Under the pieces are notes generated by a model. That model was given only the letters and a program-made list of their open reading frames with translations, had not been told where the DNA came from and did not search any database. From assembly GCA_021162325.1 (NCBI GenBank), contig JAGGYV010000342.1, positions 1-11,098 of the forward strand: DNA of 11,098 nucleotides, read 5' to 3'. Positions 6,353 to 11,098 of the stretch are shown one piece after another. The first letter of the stretch is position 1. Every line of letters starts with the position of its first letter. This stretch comes from Desulfobacteraceae bacterium (GTDB lineage: Bacteria > Desulfobacterota > Desulfobacteria > Desulfobacterales > Desulfosalsimonadaceae). The position numbers and the translations under genes are program-made.

Positions 6353-7591
6353 ATGACTGATCCAGCGATTGTTAAAGATCCGGAAAAAGAAAAGCGGAAA
6401 ATAAAATCCGTCAGTAAAATGAAAGAGATCATGACCACTTACTATATCGAGGCCAAAACCGCCCGGCAAAACGGGAAAAAGGTGGCCTGGATTACCAGCG
6501 GGGGGCCGGTGGAATTTTTGATCGCCATGGATGTGATTCCGGTGTATCCGGAGAATCACGGCGCCATGGTCGGTGCCTCCAAAATGGGGGTGGATTTGTG
6601 TGAAAAAGCCGAAGCAATGGGGTATTCCAGAGATTTATGCTCCTACGCGAGAGTGGACATCGCGTGTTCGGTCACCAACGGCGGGCCCATCGGCGGGCTG
6701 CCGGAACCGGACTTTCTGGTTTGCTGTAACAATATTTGCGGCACGGTCTTAAAATGGTATGAAGTCGCGGCCCGCCATTATAATGTTCCGTTGTTTATTT
6801 TAGATACCCCGTTTATTCATACAACGTTTTCGGCAAGTGCCAGAAAATACGTCATTAAACAGACATATGAATATATAGATTTTCTGGAAAAGCAATGCGG
6901 CAAAAAAATGGATTTTGACCGGCTGCATGAAGTCAGCAAGCTGGCCGTTGCCGGCCTTCGACTCTGGCAGGAAGTGCTGGATACGGCCGCACATAAACCG
7001 GCGCCCATGACGGCATTTGATGCATTTTTTCATCTGGCGTTGATTGTCACCCTGCGTGGGACTCAGATTGCCGTGGATTACTATAAGCAGCTTAGAGATG
7101 AAATGAAGCAGCGGATTGCCGACGGCATCGCCATGGTTCCGAATGAAAAATACCGGCTTTTGTGGGATAATCTGCCGATATGGTATCGGACCAAATGGCT
7201 GTCGGATAAATTCTCGTCCCATAACGCGTGCCTGGTGGGCGATACTTACACCTCTGCCTGGAGTGGAATCATGGATCTGCTTGATGAGGATAATTTTATT
7301 GAGACCGGTGCTGTGGCCTATTCCAGTGTGTATATTAACGTGTCTCTTGATATTATGCTGGAGACATTAAAAAAGCTGATCAAAAAATATGATGTGGACG
7401 GCCTGGTTATGCATTCTAACAGAAGCTGCAAGCCTTACTCATTCGGTCAGTATGATTTGCAGAAAATGGTTATGAAGGAGCTGAAATTACCGACGTTGAT
7501 TATCGAAGCTGATATGGTGGATGCCAGGAGTTTTTCTGAAAGCCAGATAGAAACTCGCATAGATGCGTTTATGGAAACGTTGAAGGCTTGA
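6353..7591 (+). CDS. BcrB/HgdA-type alpha subunit of a 2-hydroxyacyl-CoA dehydratase / benzoyl-CoA reductase family enzyme
   Basis: The product is 412 residues. ATG 6353 follows GGAG (6344-6347) at a good distance; the in-frame TTG at 6320 lies within the duplicated target sequence of element B and is unlikely. Motifs in order are KKVAWITSGGPVEFL (42-56), VIPVYPENHGAM (61-72), YSRDLCSYAR (91-100), PDFLVCCNNICGTV (119-132) and MHSNRSCKPYS (353-363). Cys96, one of Cys124/Cys125 and Cys359 are the expected cluster ligands. PENHGA, SRDLCSYAR and CCNNICGTV-KWYE recall BcrB/BzdO-type benzoyl-CoA reductase subunits. True class I benzoyl-CoA reductases, however, have two different ATPase subunits and only one is present here. 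The protein should form a heterodimer with the 374-residue beta subunit. Element B now separates the two genes by about 200 bases, against about 30 before insertion. Confidence 0.88.
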   Translation: MTDPAIVKDPEKEKRKIKSVSKMKEIMTTYYIEAKTARQNGKKVAWITSGGPVEFLIAMDVIPVYPENHGAMVGASKMGVDLCEKAEAMGYSRDLCSYARVDIACSVTNGGPIGGLPEPDFLVCCNNICGTVLKWYEVAARHYNVPLFILDTPFIHTTFSASARKYVIKQTYEYIDFLEKQCGKKMDFDRLHEVSKLAVAGLRLWQEVLDTAAHKPAPMTAFDAFFHLALIVTLRGTQIAVDYYKQLRDEMKQRIADGIAMVPNEKYRLLWDNLPIWYRTKWLSDKFSSHNACLVGDTYTSAWSGIMDLLDEDNFIETGAVAYSSVYINVSLDIMLETLKKLIKKYDVDGLVMHSNRSCKPYSFGQYDLQKMVMKELKLPTLIIEADMVDARSFSESQIETRIDAFMETLKA

Positions 7592-7753
7592 TGGCTTCGT
7601 AAAAAGTCCAAATTCTTTGTTGCGCTGCATCCTTCGTCTCTTCAAAGTACGCTAAGTACGAATCATCACTCAGGATTTGCGCGCCTCGCCAATTTTATGA
7701 TTTGGTGGAGCTTTTTTCTTTGCCATCGAAATCCGACTTTTTACGAGTTTGTT
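7590..7753 (+). mobile_element. MITE-like element, copy C, inserted at the alpha-subunit stop codon
   Basis: This 164-bp element has TCGTAAAAAGTC (7597-7608) and GACTTTTTACGA (7735-7746) as 12-bp perfect terminal inverted repeats; its outer ends are GATGGCT and GTTTGTT. A perfect 7-bp direct repeat AAGGCTT flanks it (7583-7589 and 7754-7760). The alpha-subunit TGA stop (7589-7591) straddles the left boundary. The bases after the right repeat begin with AG, so the pre-insertion sequence would read AAG GCT TAG: the same last residues with a different stop codon. It is in inverted orientation relative to copy A, 2.6 kb away. Confidence 0.82.
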
Positions 7754-7760
7754 AAGGCTT

Positions 7761-7892
7761 AGTGGCTTCGCTAAATCTTCAATTTTCGGTTTAGCTTTTG
7801 GGTTGCACTCAATAAAAGTCATTCAACGTAACCAGTTACGCCTCATTCCTTTTATCTCGTGCGCCTTAAATTAAAGATTTATCTTTGCCCTC
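7761..7892 (+). repeat. Degenerate relative of the MITE-like family, copy D
   Basis: The left end GTGGCTTCGCTAAATCTT and right end AAGATTTATCTTTGC are imperfect inverted repeats (11 of 15 positions). The internal stretch CAACGTAACCAGTTACGCCTC corresponds in position to AAAGTACGCTAAGTACGAATC of copy C. It begins right after the 7-bp repeat that borders copy C, at the pre-insertion TAG stop of the alpha-subunit gene. No target duplication is recognisable, so it appears older than A, B and C. Confidence 0.5.
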
Positions 7893-7901
7893 AAAAAGAG
7901 G

Positions 7902-7916
7902 TATGATTCAATCATA
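7902..7916. promoter_or_regulatory. 15-bp palindrome TATGATTCAATCATA
   Basis: Seven bases on each side of a single central C are perfectly inverted. It is too short a loop for an RNA hairpin, so a protein-binding operator is the more natural reading. It lies about 215 bases before the activator gene, beyond the last repeat element. Confidence 0.35.
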
Positions 7917-7962
7917 AAAACCGTAGAAAAAATGACTTAAATTTGAGGCCGGGAGGGGAGAT

Positions 7963-7986
7963 AATGCCTACGGCATTGGTTTTTTT
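7963..7986 (+). terminator. Weak intrinsic terminator-like hairpin
   Basis: AATGCC (7963-7968) pairs with GGCATT (7972-7977) around a 3-base loop, and seven T follow two bases later (7980-7986). The stem is short, so termination may be partial. It would end transcripts coming from the beta/alpha genes before the activator operon. Confidence 0.4.
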
Positions 7987-8071
7987 ATATAAAAAAATGA
8001 TCGCGCGTTAGCGCATTCATTAACTTTAGGCACTTCAGATCACTTTAAACTTCGAATTTTTTCAATTTACG

Positions 8072-8099
8072 GTGTGAAATAACACAAGCCGCATATAAA
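8072..8099 (+). promoter_or_regulatory. Possible operator and -10 element before the activator gene
   Basis: GTGT (8072-8075) and ACAC (8082-8085) form a small dyad, TGTG-N6-CACA when shifted by one base, followed by TATAAA (8094-8099). No good -35 lies at the right distance, which would fit an activator-dependent promoter. The spacing is shorter than a standard CRP/FNR site, so no regulator is named. Confidence 0.25.
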
Positions 8100-8130
8100 A
8101 ATGAAGATTCAGAAATAAGGATTAAATTAA

Positions 8131-8922
8131 ATGATTACAGCAGGTATTGATATCGGGTCCATTACGGCAAAAGCTGCAATTTTAAAAGATGGAGAAATTC
8201 TCGGGACTCGGGTCATTTTCACAGGGTATAATTCAAGCCAGGCCGGGAAAAATGTGATTGATGAACTGGCAAAAGAAATCCAAATCCGTGTGGATGATTT
8301 GGATGCTGTAGTGGCGACCGGTTACGGTAGAAACAGTGTGGAGTTTGCCACCAAGGCGATTACCGAAATTACCTGCCATGGGGCTGGCGCGCATTTTTTA
8401 AATCCGGATATTCGATTTATAATTGATATCGGTGGACAGGACAGCAAGGTGATTCGCATTGACGAATCCGGCCGGGTGGTTGATTTTGCCATGAATGACA
8501 AGTGTGCGGCTGGTACGGGTCGATTTCTGGAAGTCATGGCACGCGCCCTGGAAGTCGAGCTGGACGGATTCGGCGATATCAGTCTTCAGGGAACCGCACC
8601 GGCAAAAATCAGCAGCATTTGCACGGTATTTGCTGAATCCGAAGTGATTTCGCTGATATCAAAAGGTGAGACCCGTAAAAATATTATTGCGGGCATCCAT
8701 GAATCGGTCGCTTCCCGGGTGTCTGCCCTGGCCAAACGGGTGGGGGTTGTGGAACCGGTGATGATGACCGGGGGGGTGGCAAAGAATATGGGGGCCGTCC
8801 GGGCGCTGGAAGCGAAACTTGAGACGAGCATCCAGGTCTCTGAATATGCCCAGGTGAATGGCGCCATCGGCGCAGCAATTTTAGCAGGTAGGGAGGTTTT
8901 ACGTGAAATCAATAAAATTTGA
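8131..8922 (+). CDS. Activator ATPase of the dehydratase/reductase (HgdC/HadI/BcrA-type)
   Basis: The product is 263 residues, matching HgdC/HadI (about 260-270). It belongs to the ASKHA (actin/Hsp70-like) ATPase fold: GIDIGSITAKAAIL (5-18) is phosphate motif 1, IDIGGQDSK (98-106) phosphate motif 2 and MTGGVAKNMG (212-221) the adenosine motif. Cys125 in NDKCAAGTGRF and Cys164 in ISSICTVFAES are the two cysteines that, in the homodimer, hold one bridging 4Fe-4S cluster. The activator hydrolyses ATP to push one electron at very low potential into the catalytic dimer. The start ATG 8131 has AAGGA (8117-8121) nine bases upstream. The gene overlaps the next by 20 bases. Only one such ATPase is present, as in dehydratase systems, rather than the two of class I benzoyl-CoA reductase, although the second could lie elsewhere. 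Confidence 0.92.
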   Translation: MITAGIDIGSITAKAAILKDGEILGTRVIFTGYNSSQAGKNVIDELAKEIQIRVDDLDAVVATGYGRNSVEFATKAITEITCHGAGAHFLNPDIRFIIDIGGQDSKVIRIDESGRVVDFAMNDKCAAGTGRFLEVMARALEVELDGFGDISLQGTAPAKISSICTVFAESEVISLISKGETRKNIIAGIHESVASRVSALAKRVGVVEPVMMTGGVAKNMGAVRALEAKLETSIQVSEYAQVNGAIGAAILAGREVLREINKI

Positions 8923-9925
8923 TCCGGATGTATGTCTAAATTGTGAGACCATCGATTGTCTCATGAAATGTCAGTATATTTCCTTTAAGGACATTGCCGA
9001 AGCCCGGGAAGAAAAATTAAAAATTAATGACGGAAAAGACAGTCGGGTATTGCATGAATGCCTGACCTGCTACGCATGCCAGGAGTATTGCCCCAATGGG
9101 AATAATCCATTTTTCCTGCTGGTGGAACGCCAGGAAGAAAAAGGGATTTTTCCGGCCCCCCGGCCGATTGTGGAAGAGCAGTTGCGCATGATGGCGCCCA
9201 AGGGGAGAATCACCAAACAGGCGGTGTCCGGACCGGTGGTGGATATGTGCGCGTTTCCCATGCTGACCGGATGCGTTCGGGGAAAACTGTTTGAAGGAGC
9301 ATCCACTATTGTGGGCACGGACATTTTTTGTAATATCATGTGGCTCCATTTTGCTAAAAATTCTACCATCCGGCAGCTTGTTCCGGAGATGATTGATAAT
9401 ATCATGTCCTTTTATCTGAAAGATTCGGACACCAATGAACTGGTCTGCTTTCATGATGAGTGTTACGGAACCTACACCAGTGTTGCCGATGCCTATGGTA
9501 TTGAGGTCCCTTTTAAACCGATTCATCAGTTCGATTATTACAATCAGCGGTTAGATATTTTAAAAGATCACATCAAACCGATCAATGCGAAAATTGTTTA
9601 TCAGCGCCCTTGCTCAAATCGTCTCTGCCCTCAAACAGATCCGGTCTTAGATGAAATTTTTGAAAAAATCGGGGCAGACCGGGTGCCGCGACAGTATGAC
9701 CGGGGAAATGCGCTTTGCTGCGGCGGGGTGCCGAGGGCGCATCAGCGGGAAGAACTGGCTGATGAACTGGTGGAAAAAAATATTAACGATATGCTGTCCG
9801 TGGGTGCCACCTATTGTGTGTTTAACTGTCCGTTTTGTATGGCCACATTAGGCCAGGAAGTCGCGGAACAGGGCCTGATGCCGATTCTGGTCAGCGATCT
9901 GGTTCAAATAGCTTTGGGAGAATAA
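8903..9925 (+). CDS. Ferredoxin-like / heterodisulfide reductase D-like Fe-S oxidoreductase
   Basis: The product is 340 residues. GTG 8903 follows GGGAGG (8891-8896) and overlaps the activator gene by 20 bases, which implies translational coupling. Two 4Fe-4S motifs lie near the N-terminus: Cys11, Cys14, Cys19 and Cys23 (with an irregular CX4CX3C end) and CLTCYACQEYCP (Cys53, Cys56, Cys59, Cys63). The C-terminal half has CCG-like cysteine clusters: CFHDEC (182-187), RPCSNRLC (236-242), LCCGG (271-275) and NCPFC (309-312), as in HdrD, GlcF and LldE-type proteins. It probably passes electrons between the FAD subunit encoded downstream and an acceptor, which could be a membrane quinone pool, a ferredoxin or the activator itself. 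No transmembrane segment is present, so it is cytoplasmic or peripheral. The direction of electron flow cannot be told from sequence. Confidence 0.85.
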   Translation: MKSIKFDPDVCLNCETIDCLMKCQYISFKDIAEAREEKLKINDGKDSRVLHECLTCYACQEYCPNGNNPFFLLVERQEEKGIFPAPRPIVEEQLRMMAPKGRITKQAVSGPVVDMCAFPMLTGCVRGKLFEGASTIVGTDIFCNIMWLHFAKNSTIRQLVPEMIDNIMSFYLKDSDTNELVCFHDECYGTYTSVADAYGIEVPFKPIHQFDYYNQRLDILKDHIKPINAKIVYQRPCSNRLCPQTDPVLDEIFEKIGADRVPRQYDRGNALCCGGVPRAHQREELADELVEKNINDMLSVGATYCVFNCPFCMATLGQEVAEQGLMPILVSDLVQIALGE

Positions 9926-9926
9926 C

Positions 9927-11098
9927 ATGACAACTGATTTGATTAATCGATTGGCAAAAATCGTCGGTCCCCGGTTTGTTTCCGGGGAAGCAGAAGAGAG
10001 ATACCTGTATTCCATGGATCCCGGCACCATGCCGGCAGCAGCGCCGGATGCCGTGGTCATGCCGAAAAACACAGACGAAGTTCAGCAGATCGTCCGGCTG
10101 GCCAATGAACTCAACGTCCCGATCGTTCCCATGGGGGCCGGGCTGGTTCTGTCCGGCCTGACCCGTGCTTTAAAGGGCGGCATTATTATTGATATGAAAC
10201 GCATGAATCATATTATTGAAGTGAACCCGCAAAGCCGCTATGCCGTGGTCGAAGGCGGCGCGGCTCAGGGAATGCTCAAGGCATATCTGAAAAAACATCA
10301 CCCCCAGTTGAAGCATTCCATGCCGGATGCCCCCCCCATAGCCACCATGGCGGGTAATGTTTGTATTCACGGCTCCGGACACCTGTCTGTGTTGGGCGGG
10401 TCCCATTCAGATATGCTCACCGGCATGGAGGTTGTTTTGCCTACCGGTGAGATCATCCGGACCGGTTCCTGTAGTGTTTCCGGCGAATGGTTTGCCCGGT
10501 CGCCGCTCCCGGATTTGTCCGGACTGTTTGTGGGGTGGGCAGGAACCACCGGCATTGTTACCAAACTTGGAATCAAGCTGTTTCCCAATTACAAACATAA
10601 TGATGTATTGATTTTTGTGGCCGAAGATGCGGACCTGATGCCGGAAATTATATCCCGGCTGACAAGTACCCAGGTGGCCGAAGATATGACCCCCTGGATG
10701 TCGCCAAAGCCGGCCTGGGCCAAGGGGTTTCTTCATATCAATATTGCATATGGGGCGCACACAAAAAAAGAATTAATTTTTAAACGAAATTTGCTCCAGG
10801 CATCTGTGAGGGAATATCTTGACCGGAAAATCGCCGGGTTTCTGCCCTTGCCGCCACCGCAAAAGGGCCGGTTTCTGGAAATCCCGTCTCCAGATCTGGC
10901 CAGATTTGCAGACCTGCGAAAAGGCGGGGGATTTGAATATGTCGGTGCCCTCATGGCCATTGAGCATTTTGCCGATGCGTATCGCGCGGGTCTGGCGATT
11001 GCGGAAAAATTTAATGTCAGTTATTCTTTGGGCGCTCGCATCATAGGGGCCGGGCATTGTATGATGTTCTTTTTTGCCTACGCGTTTAACCGGGCGGA
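9927..11098 (+). CDS. FAD-linked oxidase, GlcD/D-lactate dehydrogenase-like (3' end outside window)
   Basis: The frame opens at ATG 9927, one base after the previous stop, and stays open to the window end (390 residues visible of perhaps 450-500). The N-terminus has the PCMH-type FAD-binding domain: PDAVVMPKNTDEVQQIVRLA (40-59), IVPMGAGLVLSGLTRALKGG (66-85), IIIDMKRMN (86-94) and AVVEGGA (106-112). SMPDAPPIATMAGNVCIHGS, GMEVVLPTGEIIRTGS and GWAGTTGIVTKLGIKLFP follow. The usual G-rich RGGGTSLSG-type loop is here PMGAGLVLSG. Such proteins oxidise D-2-hydroxy acids (lactate, glycolate, 2-hydroxyglutarate) or related alcohols and hand electrons to an Fe-S partner, here the HdrD/GlcF-like neighbour. 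Next to a possible 2-hydroxyacyl-CoA dehydratase, interconversion of the hydroxy acid and oxo acid is an attractive role, but this is inference. Confidence 0.85.
   Translation, partial: MTTDLINRLAKIVGPRFVSGEAEERYLYSMDPGTMPAAAPDAVVMPKNTDEVQQIVRLANELNVPIVPMGAGLVLSGLTRALKGGIIIDMKRMNHIIEVNPQSRYAVVEGGAAQGMLKAYLKKHHPQLKHSMPDAPPIATMAGNVCIHGSGHLSVLGGSHSDMLTGMEVVLPTGEIIRTGSCSVSGEWFARSPLPDLSGLFVGWAGTTGIVTKLGIKLFPNYKHNDVLIFVAEDADLMPEIISRLTSTQVAEDMTPWMSPKPAWAKGFLHINIAYGAHTKKELIFKRNLLQASVREYLDRKIAGFLPLPPPQKGRFLEIPSPDLARFADLRKGGGFEYVGALMAIEHFADAYRAGLAIAEKFNVSYSLGARIIGAGHCMMFFFAYAFNRA

Larger units (their letters stand above)
7592..8130. other. Intergenic region between alpha subunit and activator
   Basis: These 540 bases hold most of element C, a related older element D, a 15-bp palindrome (7902-7916), a weak terminator-like hairpin (7963-7986), an imperfect hairpin (7996-8021) and a probable regulatory region close to the activator gene. 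No coding frame is convincing. The gap suggests that the activator operon now has its own promoter. Confidence 0.6.

Noticed and set aside
5027..8922. Complete class I benzoyl-CoA reductase (BcrCBAD)
   Set aside because: The order beta-alpha-ATPase resembles bcrCBA, but the fourth, BcrD-type ATPase is missing, so the name is not justified.
9017..9526. 169-codon minus-strand frame opposite the HdrD-like gene
   Set aside because: The plus strand encodes a clear Fe-S protein here; the antisense frame has no motif or ribosome site and is explained by codon bias.

Overview
The window looks like chromosomal DNA of a strictly anaerobic, sulfate-reducer-like Desulfobacterota (Desulfobacterales-type) bacterium. 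The reasons are the oxygen-sensitive enzyme families present (2-hydroxyacyl-CoA dehydratase/benzoyl-CoA reductase-type subunits with their ATP-dependent activator, an HdrD-like Fe-S protein, radical SAM and U32 proteins), moderate GC in genes with AT-rich gaps, and a high load of short inverted-repeat elements. The taxonomic call is inference from gene content; no rRNA or other marker gene is present.

Left part (1-4323). The window opens inside a His/Asp-rich, probably metal-binding protein (to 344). A small TRL-type lipoprotein follows (462-812), with a Fur-box-like site over its putative promoter. On the minus strand lies a translationally coupled pair: a U32-family protein of the TrhP/YegQ type (2197-3429), then a radical SAM protein (929-2197), joined by a TAATG stop/start overlap. 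A short palindromic repeat (3503-3613), a strong minus-strand terminator (3662-3722) and an orphan 180-residue protein with a winged-helix-like N-terminus (3781-4323, minus) complete this part.

Right part (4324-11098). After an AT-rich gap holding a perfect dyad, an intrinsic terminator and a good sigma70-type promoter, five plus-strand genes follow. They are a BcrC/HgdB-type beta subunit (5027-6151), a BcrB/HgdA-type alpha subunit (6353-7591), one HgdC/BcrA-type activator ATPase (8131-8922), a protein with two ferredoxin-type 4Fe-4S motifs and CCG-like cysteine motifs (8903-9925) and a GlcD-like FAD-linked oxidase cut by the window end (9927-11098). The last three overlap or nearly abut. All cluster-ligand cysteines expected of the dehydratase/reductase and its activator are present, so this reads as a functional ATP-driven radical enzyme acting on an acyl- or aryl-CoA. 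An FAD/Fe-S redox pair is attached, either to interconvert a 2-hydroxy acid and a 2-oxo acid or to handle electrons for the enzyme. The substrate cannot be read from the sequence.

The most striking feature is a family of about 151-165 bp non-coding, MITE-like elements with TCGTAAAAAGTC-type terminal inverted repeats. Three copies (A 4824-4974, B 6150-6314, C 7590-7753) lie in the three gaps around the beta and alpha genes, and an older relative (D 7761-7892) sits next to C. A, B and C are each bordered by a 6-7 bp direct repeat consistent with target-site duplication. B and C abut the stop codons of the beta and alpha genes. Removing B in thought restores a normal tight beta-alpha operon spacing.
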